Positions 16,232 to 24,238 of a stretch of 63,130 bases of DNA are shown here, one piece after another. The notes under the pieces were generated by a model. That model saw only the letters and a list, made by a program, of their open reading frames with translations, was not told where the DNA came from and did not search any database. The stretch spans positions 1 to 63,130 of the forward strand of contig JAGBKK010000008.1 in the NCBI GenBank assembly GCA_017934045.1. The letters are read 5' to 3'. Position 1 is the first letter of the stretch; each line of letters starts with the position of its first letter. A program made the translations under genes and the position numbers. The stretch comes from Neisseriaceae bacterium. GTDB lineage: Bacteria > Pseudomonadota > Gammaproteobacteria > Burkholderiales > Neisseriaceae.

Positions 16232-16780
16232 TTATTCAATATTTTTAATCCATTTCGCAGGCACGCCGCCGTAAATGGTGTTGTTTGGCACATTTTTATT
16301 CACCACTGCCCCTGCGGCAATCACCGCGTTTTCGCCAATGGTAACGCCTGGCAAAATGGTTGCCCCAGCACCAATCCACGCATTTTTTTTAATATGCACA
16401 GGGCTTAAAATCACGCCACGCCGTGTTTTGGGGTTTATATCGTGATTGACCGAAATAATTTTCACCTGCGGTGCAATCAGCACATTGTCTTCAATCACAA
16501 TGCCGCCTAAATCGGTAAAAACGCAAGCGGTGTTAATAAAAACATTCTTGCCAATGCGTAAATGGCGACCAAAATCGCAATATAAAGGCAGGTTAATATG
16601 TACACTGTCGTCAATTTCGCTGTTTGTAATTTGCGATAATAGTTTTCTAATTTCCGCTTGCGTTTTGTATGTTCCTGATAATTCTGCAATGAATGGTGCG
16701 TTTTCATCAACAATTTGGTGAATTTCAATAAAATCATCACTGCCAGCGGTAATTAAAGTGTTTAAGGGAAATTTGTGCAT
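16232..16780 (-). CDS. Left-handed beta-helix sugar O-acetyltransferase (Maa/LacA-like)
   Basis: 182 residues. Hexapeptide repeats run from about residue 75 to the end (RIGKNVFINTACVF, IVIEDNVLIAPQVKI, IHIKKNAWIGAGATILPGV, TIGENAVIAAGAVVNKNVP), ending with GGVPAKWIKNIE. This is the trimeric left-handed beta-helix of maltose/galactoside acetyltransferases. The catalytic histidine is expected in SVNHDINP near residue 115. It is convergent with the amidotransferase gene, only 3 bp apart. Substrate unknown: a sugar or cell-wall acceptor. Confidence 0.88.
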   Translation of the reverse strand: MHKFPLNTLITAGSDDFIEIHQIVDENAPFIAELSGTYKTQAEIRKLLSQITNSEIDDSVHINLPLYCDFGRHLRIGKNVFINTACVFTDLGGIVIEDNVLIAPQVKIISVNHDINPKTRRGVILSPVHIKKNAWIGAGATILPGVTIGENAVIAAGAVVNKNVPNNTIYGGVPAKWIKNIE

Positions 16781-16818
16781 TGTGTTTTCCTTTTTTCAGG
16801 CTGCCTGAAAATAATACT

Positions 16819-16939
16819 GTCATTGCGACCACTGTCTATGGTGGGGTTCGTGGTAATCTCCTGATTTGATCTAAACAAAGCTTGTTCTCCGTAGTCAGGG
16901 GATTGCCACGACTTGCCTTTCGGCAAGTCTCGCAATGAC
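16819..16939. repeat. Double GTCATTGCGAG-type element
   Basis: Starts CTGTCATTGCGA with inner arm CCACTGTCTATGGTGGGG and reads GTGGTAATCTCCT. A middle segment follows, then the inverted half AGGGGATTGCCACGACTT...AAGTCTCGCAATGACGG with inner hairpin GACTTGCCTTTCGGCAAGTC. It fills the gap between the acetyltransferase and the hydrolase genes. Confidence 0.75.
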
Positions 16940-16975
16940 GGTGTGTTTTGGTGGGTTAAAAACCCACCCTATGAT

Positions 16976-18031
16976 TTATTTCAAATTTGCTTTGAAAAAT
17001 TCTTCCAATTTATCAAACGGAATTTTTTTATCATACAAATCCGTGTGATTTGCCCCTTTGACAATAAACAATTCCTTATTTTTGCTGCCGATAGCCTTAA
17101 AAGCGTCTTCGCTAAAATAGCGTGAATGGGCAATTTCGCCGTGTGCCATCAAAATAGGCGTTTTCAGTTCGTTGGCGTAAGTTAAAATCTTATCGCTCAT
17201 CATCGCCAAAGCGTTGGTATTGCTCCACGCACCGTTTGAATTAAGCGAGCGTTGGTGAAAACCACGCGATGAGCGGTAATAGTCTTTGTATTCACGCAAA
17301 AATAAAGCGTCCGAATCTTTCACCTGCGACAGACCGTTGGCAGGATAAGTCGTTTTGCCCTGTTCAAAATCCGTCCAGCGTTGCAAATTTAGATTTTTTT
17401 TCGCTTCAAATCGAGCATTTTCATCAACGCTATCGTTATAGCCTTTGGCGGTAACTCTTGTCATATCATACATGGTTGTGGTTGCCACGGCTTTAATGCG
17501 TGTATCGCTAATCGCCGCATTCAGAGCAAATCCGCCCCAGCCACAAATGCCCAAAATGCCGATTTTGTCTCGATCAACAAAGGCTTGCGTGCCTAAAAAA
17601 TCCACCGCCGCACTAAAATCTTCCGTGTTTATATCAGGGCTGGAAATATCTCGCACTTCGCCGCCACTTTCACCTGTAAAACTGCCGTCAAACGCAAGTG
17701 TTACAAAACCCCTTTCCGCCAGAGTTTGTGCGTGCAGTCCGCTGGATTGCTCTTTCACCGCACCGTAAGGACCGCTAATCGCAATCGCAGGCAGTTTGCC
17801 GTCTCGTTTTTTCGGCAAATACAAATCGCCCACCAGCGTAATGCCATAGCGGTTTTTGAATGTAACTTTTTTGTGTTCCACCTTGTTACTTTGTTTGAAC
17901 ACCTTATCCCATTCACTCACCTGCGACACAGGCAAATTGGGATTTGTTGCGTTTTGTGCATAAATCATCGGACTTACTCCTAACATAAAAATCGCCAAAG
18001 TTAAGGCGGAAAATGCAGATTTTGCTTTCAT
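16976..18031 (-). CDS. Periplasmic alpha/beta hydrolase, dienelactone-hydrolase-like with Cys nucleophile
   Basis: 351 residues from the ATG at 18031, which follows AAGGAG by eight bases; an in-frame ATG nine codons upstream lacks such a site. A signal peptide ends near MIYAQ. The nucleophile elbow reads GICGWGG, so the usual serine is replaced by cysteine as in dienelactone hydrolase. The strand before it (DRDKIGILGICGWGGFALN), PILMAHGEIAHSRYFSE for the acid region, and KGANHTDLYD with the catalytic His complete the fold. It resembles YcjY-like and other DLH-type hydrolases. The export signal and Cys elbow together are uncommon. The neighbouring LysR gene may regulate it. Substrate unknown. 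Confidence 0.82.
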   Translation of the reverse strand: MKAKSAFSALTLAIFMLGVSPMIYAQNATNPNLPVSQVSEWDKVFKQSNKVEHKKVTFKNRYGITLVGDLYLPKKRDGKLPAIAISGPYGAVKEQSSGLHAQTLAERGFVTLAFDGSFTGESGGEVRDISSPDINTEDFSAAVDFLGTQAFVDRDKIGILGICGWGGFALNAAISDTRIKAVATTTMYDMTRVTAKGYNDSVDENARFEAKKNLNLQRWTDFEQGKTTYPANGLSQVKDSDALFLREYKDYYRSSRGFHQRSLNSNGAWSNTNALAMMSDKILTYANELKTPILMAHGEIAHSRYFSEDAFKAIGSKNKELFIVKGANHTDLYDKKIPFDKLEEFFKANLK

Positions 18032-18169
18032 TTGAATGCTCCTTACTGTGAATTGCATTCATCATAACAAGAGATAATGTGCAGAAAAATAGACAAAAAT
18101 GAATAAGATTTATCGTTTTGTGATATAAATAACAGATTTTCAGGCAGCCTGAAAGCAAAAGAGCAAAAA

Positions 18170-18562
18170 ATGAGTAAATTAAAAGCCAAAGAATATCTGC
18201 GATTTGAAGATATTAAACACATTCGCGAAGATGGTAGCGAATATTGGTTAGCACACGAATTAGCCCATGCTTTGGATTACACACAATGGCGAAATTTTGA
18301 AAAAGTTATTGACCGAGCAAAAATTGCCTGCGAAAACAGCGGACACAACAGTTTGCACGATTTTGCTGATGTCAGCAAAATCGTCATCGCCGGGGCAACT
18401 CGCAAAACAATTAAAGATTACGAACTTTCACGCTATGCCTGTTATTTAATCGTGCAGAACGGCGACCCCAGAAAAGAAGTCATTGCTTGGGGTCAAACCT
18501 ATTTTGCTATTCAAACATACAGACAAGAACTTGCCGACTATTTTAAATTTCAGGCAGCCTGA
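18170..18562 (+). CDS. DinD/BRO-N-like protein, truncated
   Basis: 130 residues matching the N-terminal half of DNA-damage-inducible protein D: EYWLAHELAHALDYTQWRNF, VIDRAKIACENSGH, YELSRYACYLIVQNGDP, VIAWGQTYFAIQTYRQELAD. DinD of E. coli is roughly twice as long and binds RecA filaments. Here the frame enters a DNA uptake sequence and ends FKFQAA followed directly by its TGA. The C-terminal half is absent and the LysR gene begins 15 bp later. It is either a degenerate remnant or a short derivative; the surviving part has no internal stop or frameshift. Confidence 0.8.
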   Translation: MSKLKAKEYLRFEDIKHIREDGSEYWLAHELAHALDYTQWRNFEKVIDRAKIACENSGHNSLHDFADVSKIVIAGATRKTIKDYELSRYACYLIVQNGDPRKEVIAWGQTYFAIQTYRQELADYFKFQAA

Positions 18563-18577
18563 AAAAAGGATAACACC

Positions 18578-19465
18578 ATGAAAACCCGCGAAAATTACAA
18601 CGATATTTATTTATTTATGACCGTTGCCGAAATGGGCAGTTTTACCCAAGCGGCTGGGCGGTTGGCTATGGCTCAATCCAATGTTAGCCGTGCGGTGTCG
18701 GCGTTGGAAGAGCGGCTGGGCGTGCAGTTGTTGGTGCGAACCACACGCAACATCGCACTCACGCAGGCGGGGGAAATGCTGTATTTGCGTGCCAAAAACG
18801 CCTTTGAACGCATTGATAACAGCCTAAATATGATTGCCGACTGGCGAGAAACACCGTCTGGTGCGGTTCGCATAACCGCTTCTACTTATGTTATTGATAA
18901 AGTATTGCTGCCAAAATTAGCAGGTTTTAACGAGCGTTATCCTGATATTCGCCTTGAATTATTGTCGGAAAATCGCTTTATCAATATTATTGAAGAACAT
19001 TATGACGCAGGCGTGCGTTTGGGCAGCGATATTGCAGACGGTATGGTAGCAGTGAAAATTGATGATGAAATTCAAATGGTTACGGTGGCAAGTGTGGATT
19101 ATCTCGCCCAACACGGCACGCCTAAAACGCCACAAGATTTGACGGATCATTTGTGCATTCTCTATCAAATGCAGGCAGGCGGCGTTTATCAGTGGGAATT
19201 TGAAGACAAGGCAGGACACACCTACCGCCACAAACCGCAAGGAAAATGGGTTTTCACCGATGATTATCTCGGCGTTCAGGCAGCCTTAAACGGTTGGGGT
19301 ATTGCTTTCGTGCCTTTGCGTATGGTGGAAGAATATGTGCAAAATAAACAGTTAGTGAGAATTTTAAATCAATACACCAAAACACTCCCCGCTCTGTATC
19401 TATACTACCCTCACCGCAACACTTCCCCCGCATTCCGTGCTGTGTTGGAGTGGTTGAAGAAGTAG
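18578..19465 (+). CDS. LysR family transcriptional regulator
   Basis: 295 residues. The N-terminal winged helix-turn-helix is plain: FMTVAEMGSFTQAAGRLAMA, then SNVSRAVSALEERLGVQLLV and RTTRNIALTQAGE. An effector-binding domain follows (VRITASTYVIDKVLLPKL, GIAFVPLRMVEEYV). The start follows AAAAAGGATAACACC; the AAAGGA is contiguous with the uptake sequence that ends the DinD-like gene. The closest general resemblance is to the LysR subgroup with D(G)xR-type promoters (YafC/AaeR-like). The divergently oriented hydrolase gene beyond DinD is one possible target. Co-inducer unknown. Confidence 0.92.
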   Translation: MKTRENYNDIYLFMTVAEMGSFTQAAGRLAMAQSNVSRAVSALEERLGVQLLVRTTRNIALTQAGEMLYLRAKNAFERIDNSLNMIADWRETPSGAVRITASTYVIDKVLLPKLAGFNERYPDIRLELLSENRFINIIEEHYDAGVRLGSDIADGMVAVKIDDEIQMVTVASVDYLAQHGTPKTPQDLTDHLCILYQMQAGGVYQWEFEDKAGHTYRHKPQGKWVFTDDYLGVQAALNGWGIAFVPLRMVEEYVQNKQLVRILNQYTKTLPALYLYYPHRNTSPAFRAVLEWLKK

Positions 19466-19559
19466 GTTTTAACTGATTGTTTTTCAATATTTTTTATAAA
19501 CTTTATCAACATAACCCTGATGTTTAGGTTGGTTTGACAACTCGCCATTATTCAGATTG

Positions 19560-19813
19560 ATGACTGCGTCATTTATTTTATTGACTTCGTCAATAAAGAT
19601 TTTAACTTCGTAAAATAAACCTTATTTTGGCTTCGCCTAAATTGTGGTTTGTTTGCTTTGCAAACCATTTTATTGACTTCGTCAATAAAGATTTTAACTT
19701 CGTTAAAATAAACCTTATTTTGGCTTCGCCTAAATTGCGGTTTGTTTGCTTCGCAAACCTTTTTATTGACTTCGTCAATAAAGATTTTAACTTCGTTAAA
19801 ATAAACCTTATTT
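19560..19813. repeat. Array of CTTCG-centred hairpins, 93-bp unit
   Basis: About 2.7 copies of a 93-bp unit made of small inverted repeats in the same order: ATTGACTTCGTCAAT, TTAACTTCGTTAA, TTTGGCTTCGCCTAAA and GGTTTGCTTCGCAAACC. Every one has the centre C-TTC-G with different arms. The first unit is slightly degenerate (GCTTTGC for GCTTCGC; ACTTCGTAA). The unit length is a multiple of three, so the DNA happens to read as a repeated 31-residue peptide; I do not regard that as a gene. It fills the gap between lysR and exbB. Confidence 0.85.
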
Positions 19814-19870
19814 TCAGGCTGCCTGAAAAAATGGTATATTTAAACCCTTTGAAAACAATGATAAGAAAAT

Positions 19871-20467
19871 ATGTGGCAAATTATTGAAGAAGCAGGTTGG
19901 CCAATTTGGTTGAATATTGTTGCGTCTATTATGGCGTTGGCGATTGTGTTTGAGCGGCTGTGGGTGTTGCGTTACACCGCAACCGTGCCGTCTTCGCGTT
20001 TTACTGTGTGGGCAACGGCGTTGCAAAACAAACCGTTTGTGCTGCCTGAAAATCCGCAAAAAACTGTGTTAGATCGCATTATTCACGCAGGCGTAACCTG
20101 TACCGACCGCCAAAAAGAAACCATACAAGACGCAATGACCAATCAGGCACGCATTGAGACCGTGCGATTAGAACGCTTTTTGAATACGCTGGGCACCATC
20201 GCTGCCATGGCACCCTTAATGGGTTTGCTGGGTACGGTGGTGGGTATGATTGAAATTTTCGCCTCGCAATCGCCCACCAATTCTGACCCTGCCCAGTTGG
20301 CACACGGCATTTCGGTTGCTTTATACAACACCGCTTTTGGCTTGATTGTGGCGATTCCTGCGATGATTTTCTATCGCCATTTTCGCCACAAAGTCAATCG
20401 AGCCTTGGCAGACGCAGAAACCGCCGCCAATCGCCTATGGCATATGATGATTAGACGGAGCGTTTAA
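19871..20467 (+). CDS. exbB: ExbB proton-channel protein
   Basis: 198 residues of the MotA/TolQ/ExbB family: an N-terminal membrane segment (WLNIVASIMALAIVFERLWV), a cytoplasmic loop, and paired segments with FLNTLGTIAAMAPLMGLLGT, VVGMIEIF and AHGISVALYNTAFGLIVAIP, the signature region. It forms an inner-membrane channel that uses proton flow to energise TonB or a similar partner. The exbD gene begins 1 bp after its stop. No tonB gene is visible in the window, so the partner is elsewhere. The proton-responsive threonine region near the second and third segments is intact. Confidence 0.92.
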   Translation: MWQIIEEAGWPIWLNIVASIMALAIVFERLWVLRYTATVPSSRFTVWATALQNKPFVLPENPQKTVLDRIIHAGVTCTDRQKETIQDAMTNQARIETVRLERFLNTLGTIAAMAPLMGLLGTVVGMIEIFASQSPTNSDPAQLAHGISVALYNTAFGLIVAIPAMIFYRHFRHKVNRALADAETAANRLWHMMIRRSV

Positions 20468-20468
20468 G

Positions 20469-20885
20469 ATGAATTTCCGCAACAATCGTCCTATGGAAGA
20501 GCCTGAAATCAATTTTATTCCGCTGATTGATTTATTGTTAGTTATTTTAATATTTTTAATGATAACAACAACTTATAATAAGTTAAATGGTTTTCAGGTT
20601 GCCTTACCCGAAGCTAATGCACCTGAAAGCAGCGTTGCTACCGATGATGTGATGATTGCGGTGAAAGCAGATAATTGGTTGATGAACAACGAAGAAGTCT
20701 CTGCCGAACAATTACAACAACGCTTGGCAGAATACGCCAAAAATATGAATGAAAACAACTGGGTTATCATCGCCGCCGATGGTAAAGTGGATTATGACAA
20801 GGTGATGAATACCATGGAAATTGCCAATGCCGCTGGCATCAATCGCATTACTTTACAGACACAAAAACCACAAGAAAAACAATGA
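20469..20885 (+). CDS. exbD: ExbD biopolymer transport protein
   Basis: 138 residues with one N-terminal membrane segment containing the conserved aspartate (INFIPLIDLLLVILIFLMIT, Asp near residue 21) needed for proton coupling. A periplasmic domain (DDVMIAVKADNWLMNNEEV, WVIIAADGKVDYDKVMNTME) follows. It partners with ExbB, whose gene ends 1 bp upstream. A DNA uptake sequence follows the stop and may act as a weak hairpin terminator between exbD and the convergent fadD. Confidence 0.92.
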   Translation: MNFRNNRPMEEPEINFIPLIDLLLVILIFLMITTTYNKLNGFQVALPEANAPESSVATDDVMIAVKADNWLMNNEEVSAEQLQQRLAEYAKNMNENNWVIIAADGKVDYDKVMNTMEIANAAGINRITLQTQKPQEKQ

Positions 20886-20910
20886 GTTCAGGCTGCCTGA
20901 ATGATTTTAT

Positions 20911-22587
20911 TTATTTATTCAACAAATACTCTTCCCTTAACTCACGCCGTAAAATTTTGCCGACACTGCTTTTGGGTAAATCGTTTCTAAATTCAATGAC
21001 TTTGGGGACTTTATAAGCGGTCAGTTCCTTGCGACAGTGTTCGGTAATATCGTTTTCTGTAATGGAACTATCTGATTTTACAGCAAATAATTTTAACGCT
21101 TCGCCTGTTTTTTCGTCCGCAATGCCAATGCAGGCAGCTTCGCGAATGCCGTCCATTGCCACCACCACATCTTCAATTTCGTTCGGATACACATTAAAAC
21201 CCGACACATTCACCATATCTTTTTTGCGATCAATCAGTTGCACAAAGCCCCATTCATTCATCACGCCAATATCGCCTGTTGCCAAAAAGCCGTCTGCGTC
21301 CAATACGGCGGCGGTTTCCGTGGGATTATCCCAATAGCCTTTCATCACTTGCGGGCCTTTGACTTTCAACTCCCCAACTTCGCCCACAGCCACTTCATTG
21401 CCAGATGAGTCGCATAATTTGACATCGGTATTGGGAATGGGTAAGCCAATCATTCCTGTAAATGTTTTAATATTCAATGGGTTAGCACACACACCTGGGG
21501 ACGCTTCGGTTAGACCATACACTTCAATCAACGGTAGTTTGGTGATTTCAATCCACTGTTCTGCCACCGCTCTTTGCGTAACTGCACCGCCGCTTACCGT
21601 CAATTTCCACGAAGAAAAATCCACGCTTTTAAATTCATCAGTGTGAATGAGTGCATTAAACAGCGTATTCACCCCAGTTAGCACGGTAACTTGATAATTT
21701 TTCAAAACTTTGATGAGATTTTTAATATCGCGTGGGTCGGTAACCAATACATTTTTTGCACCAATTTCAAAGAAAATCAATAGGTTAATGGTTAAAGCGA
21801 AAATATGATACAACGGCAAAGGCGTTACCACCACTTCACGCCCTACTTCCAACTGTTTTTTAATCCACTCGCCTGCTTGTGCCATATTCGCACACAAATT
21901 GCCGTGTGTGAGCATCGCCCCTTTGGGTTTGCCTGTGGTGCCACCTGTATATTGTAAAAACGCCAAATCATTTTTACCGATGATTGGGCGTTTTAACGAC
22001 ATTTCACCACCTTTTTTCAGAATTTCGGTGAATTTAACCGCATTAGGCAAATGATAATCTTCAACGCTTTTTTTGATATTGCGTAAGAAAAAGTTAATCG
22101 ATAGACCTTTCAGGCTGCCTAATAAATCGCCCACGGTAGAAATAATGATATTTTTCACCGCTGTTTGTGGCAGAATTTCTTGCAACTTGAAGGCACAATT
22201 TTCCAAAATAACAATGGTTTGGGCTTGGCTATCGACTAATTGGTGAGCCAACTCACGCGGTTTATACAGCGGATTAACATTCACCACCACGCCGCCAGCC
22301 AAAAGAATGCCAAAAATCACCACAGGATATTGCAACAAATTGGGCAACATCACGGCTACGCGGTCGCCCTTTTTAACTTGACAAGTGTTTTGCAAATACG
22401 CGGCAAAATATTCCGCCAACATCGCCACTTCGCCGTATGTGAGCGTTGTGCCTAAATTGCTAAACGCCGCCTTATCACGAAAGCGTTCGCTACTGTAACG
22501 AAACACTTCGCACAAAGACGCATATTTTTCACAATCGACCTCATTACTCACACCGTCTTCATAACTAGCCAACCAAATTTTTTCCAT
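20911..22587 (-). CDS. fadD: Long-chain fatty-acid-CoA ligase
   Basis: About 558 residues from the ATG at 22587, nine bases after AAGG (another in-frame ATG two codons upstream is too close to that site). The AMP-binding signature LQYTGGTTGKPKGAMLTHGN, VYGLTEASPG, ATGDIG and the final PKSSVGKILRRELRE lysine region define an acyl-CoA synthetase of the ANL superfamily. It activates fatty acids to acyl-CoA at the inner membrane. Length and motifs match FadD (561 residues in E. coli). LLGSLKGLS contains a truncated uptake-sequence peptide. Confidence 0.93.
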   Translation of the reverse strand: MEKIWLASYEDGVSNEVDCEKYASLCEVFRYSSERFRDKAAFSNLGTTLTYGEVAMLAEYFAAYLQNTCQVKKGDRVAVMLPNLLQYPVVIFGILLAGGVVVNVNPLYKPRELAHQLVDSQAQTIVILENCAFKLQEILPQTAVKNIIISTVGDLLGSLKGLSINFFLRNIKKSVEDYHLPNAVKFTEILKKGGEMSLKRPIIGKNDLAFLQYTGGTTGKPKGAMLTHGNLCANMAQAGEWIKKQLEVGREVVVTPLPLYHIFALTINLLIFFEIGAKNVLVTDPRDIKNLIKVLKNYQVTVLTGVNTLFNALIHTDEFKSVDFSSWKLTVSGGAVTQRAVAEQWIEITKLPLIEVYGLTEASPGVCANPLNIKTFTGMIGLPIPNTDVKLCDSSGNEVAVGEVGELKVKGPQVMKGYWDNPTETAAVLDADGFLATGDIGVMNEWGFVQLIDRKKDMVNVSGFNVYPNEIEDVVVAMDGIREAACIGIADEKTGEALKLFAVKSDSSITENDITEHCRKELTAYKVPKVIEFRNDLPKSSVGKILRRELREEYLLNK

Positions 22588-22667
22588 TATCATCGTCCTT
22601 TTTCAGGTTGCCGCATTTTGACAAAATTTTCGCAAACGAACATTGATAAAACGCATTGTTTCTATAT

Positions 22668-22769
22668 TATAGTTAATTCATATCAAAAATAGGTAAGGCA
22701 TTTCTTTTGGTTGTATTTATACTGCCTACGGAGAAATACCTTGCCTATTTTTGGTATGAATTACCCATA
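22668..22769. repeat. Correia-like inverted-repeat element, copy 3
   Basis: Begins TATAGTTAATTCATATCAAA and ends TTTGGTATGAATTACCCATA. The arms are complementary over about 38 bases with a few mismatches, including AAATAGGTAAGG paired with CCTTGCCTATTT. The centre GTATTTATACTGCCTACGGA aligns with the core of copies 1 and 2. The length of about 102 bp is close to theirs. It lies upstream of fadD and abuts the second hairpin array. Confidence 0.75.
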
Positions 22770-22965
22770 TTTTGGCTTCGCCTAAATTTCAGTTTATTTG
22801 CTTCGCAAACCTTGTATTTACTTCGTAAATAAAGATTTTCACTTGCGACGAAAATAAATCTCATTTTAACTTCGTTGAAATTTCGATTTGTTTGCTTCGC
22901 AAACCTTTTATTTACTTCGTAAATAAAGATTTTCACTTTGTGAAAATAAATCTCATTTTTAGGCT
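22770..22965. repeat. Second array of CTTCG-centred hairpins
   Basis: About two copies of a unit of roughly 94 bp related to the array at 19560: TTTGGCTTCGCCTAAA, TTTGCTTCGCAAACC, TATTTACTTCGTAAATA, TTTTCACTTGCGACGAAAA, TTTAACTTCGTTGAAA and TTTTCACTTTGTGAAAA. Some arms have changed relative to the first array (TTGACTTCGTCAA has become TTTACTTCGTAAA), usually on both sides. It lies between the Correia-like copy 3 and the murB stop. No gene seen. Confidence 0.83.
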
Positions 22966-22975
22966 GCCTGAAAAA

Positions 22976-23992
22976 TTAAACAAACACAGGTTCAGGCTGC
23001 AACAAAACGCCAAACTTTTCCTGCACAACCTTTTGAATATATTGACATAAATGAACAATATCCTGCGGTGTGGCGTTATTTTGATTAACCAACACCAAAG
23101 GTTGTTTGTCATACACTGCCGCACCGCCATAAGTAAAGCCTTTTAAGCCTGCCAAATCAATCAGTTTAGCAGCGGAAATTTTACTGGTTTGATCATCGAC
23201 AGGAAAAATCGGCATATCCGCATACTTTGCTTTCAAGGCTTGTGCCACTTCGTTCGCCACAATAGGATTACGAAAAAAACTGCCTGCATTGCCTAATTGT
23301 TGTGGATCAGGTAATTTAGCTTGCCGTGTTTGAATCACCGCATTCGCCACGATTTGTGCCGTGATTGGCGTGCCTTGTGCCAATTCTTCTGCCTTATTTT
23401 GAATATCACCATACGCTAATTGTGGCTGAAATTGCGTATCTAACTGAAATTCAACAGCAGTAATCAGCAAATTTTTGTTTTCAGGCTGCCTGAAAATACT
23501 GTTTCTGTAAGAAAAATTACATTCTTTATTAACAAAAGTTACCTTTTTACCTGTTTGTATATCCACCGCAAACACACGGCGAATGCGGTCTTTGACTTCC
23601 ACGCCATACGCACCAATATTCTGCACAGGGCTTGCCCCCACTGTGCCGTAAATTAAACTTAAATTTTCCAACCCATACCAGCCGTTGCGAATACAATATT
23701 GCACAAAATGATGCCAATTTTCTCCAGCTTTGGCAGTAACAATCATTTGATTATTTTCGATTTTTTTGCTTTCAATCCCCTTGGTGGCGATATGTATGAT
23801 TAAACCATCAAAATCATTTAAAAACAGCGTATTTGAACCACCACCTAACAAATAAATTTTAGGATATTTTTTAATTTCTGCTAATAATTCATCAAGTTGT
23901 ATATCATCTTTGAATATATAAAAATGCTTGGCAGAAACAGCCAAAGCAAAGGTATGGTAATTTTTTAATGCAAAATGATCGTACATATTCAT
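22976..23992 (-). CDS. murB: UDP-N-acetylenolpyruvoylglucosamine reductase
   Basis: 338 residues, type I MurB. The FAD-binding segment (YLLGGGSNTLFLNDFDG), YGLENLSLIYGTVGASPVQN, IGAYG, and LGNAGSFFRNP containing the catalytic serine region are all present. The enzyme reduces the enolpyruvyl group with NADPH to make UDP-MurNAc for peptidoglycan. SIFRQPENKN (near 23480) is an in-frame DNA uptake sequence inserted in the FAD/substrate-domain boundary region. It is preceded by a 246-bp gap with an inverted repeat (24087-24124). Confidence 0.94.
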   Translation of the reverse strand: MNMYDHFALKNYHTFALAVSAKHFYIFKDDIQLDELLAEIKKYPKIYLLGGGSNTLFLNDFDGLIIHIATKGIESKKIENNQMIVTAKAGENWHHFVQYCIRNGWYGLENLSLIYGTVGASPVQNIGAYGVEVKDRIRRVFAVDIQTGKKVTFVNKECNFSYRNSIFRQPENKNLLITAVEFQLDTQFQPQLAYGDIQNKAEELAQGTPITAQIVANAVIQTRQAKLPDPQQLGNAGSFFRNPIVANEVAQALKAKYADMPIFPVDDQTSKISAAKLIDLAGLKGFTYGGAAVYDKQPLVLVNQNNATPQDIVHLCQYIQKVVQEKFGVLLQPEPVFV

Positions 23993-24086
23993 TGTTTATC
24001 CTTTTAGATAAGCAAACAATTTATCCAAAAACAGTTAATAATTTAATCTTAACGGCATATTTGCAACCATATAGAGATCTCCGTTT

Positions 24087-24124
24087 TTTCTACAAAAAAC
24101 TCAAAATAACGCGTTTTGTAGAAA
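24087..24124. terminator. Inverted repeat between the capsule-export operon and murB
   Basis: TTTCTACAAAA (24087-24097) and TTTTGTAGAAA (24114-24124) are perfect 11-nt inverted arms around a 16-nt loop. Position downstream of ctrD and upstream of murB, both on the minus strand, suits a terminator or a murB operator. The run of T expected for an intrinsic terminator on the minus strand is lacking, so the role is uncertain. The remaining AT-rich gap 23993-24238 shows no gene. Confidence 0.4.
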
Positions 24125-24238
24125 TTTTAATATAACAAAACAAACCAATACATTATTGATTTTGAAGTTTAACGAGCATATTTGTGGATAATAGAAAAGA
24201 ATAAAAACTATTCAGGCTGCCTAAAAAATAAAAACAAC

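Noticed and set aside
19627-19887. Open frame with a repeated 31-residue peptide (ASPKL, FVCFAN, FVNKDFNFVKINLI)
   Set aside because: It is only the CTTCG hairpin array read in one frame; the 93-bp unit is a multiple of three so no stops arise. No ribosome site, and it runs into the exbB promoter region.
22745-22936. Minus-strand frame over the second hairpin array
   Set aside because: Same reason: repeat DNA read as protein, with no start signals or composition of a real gene.
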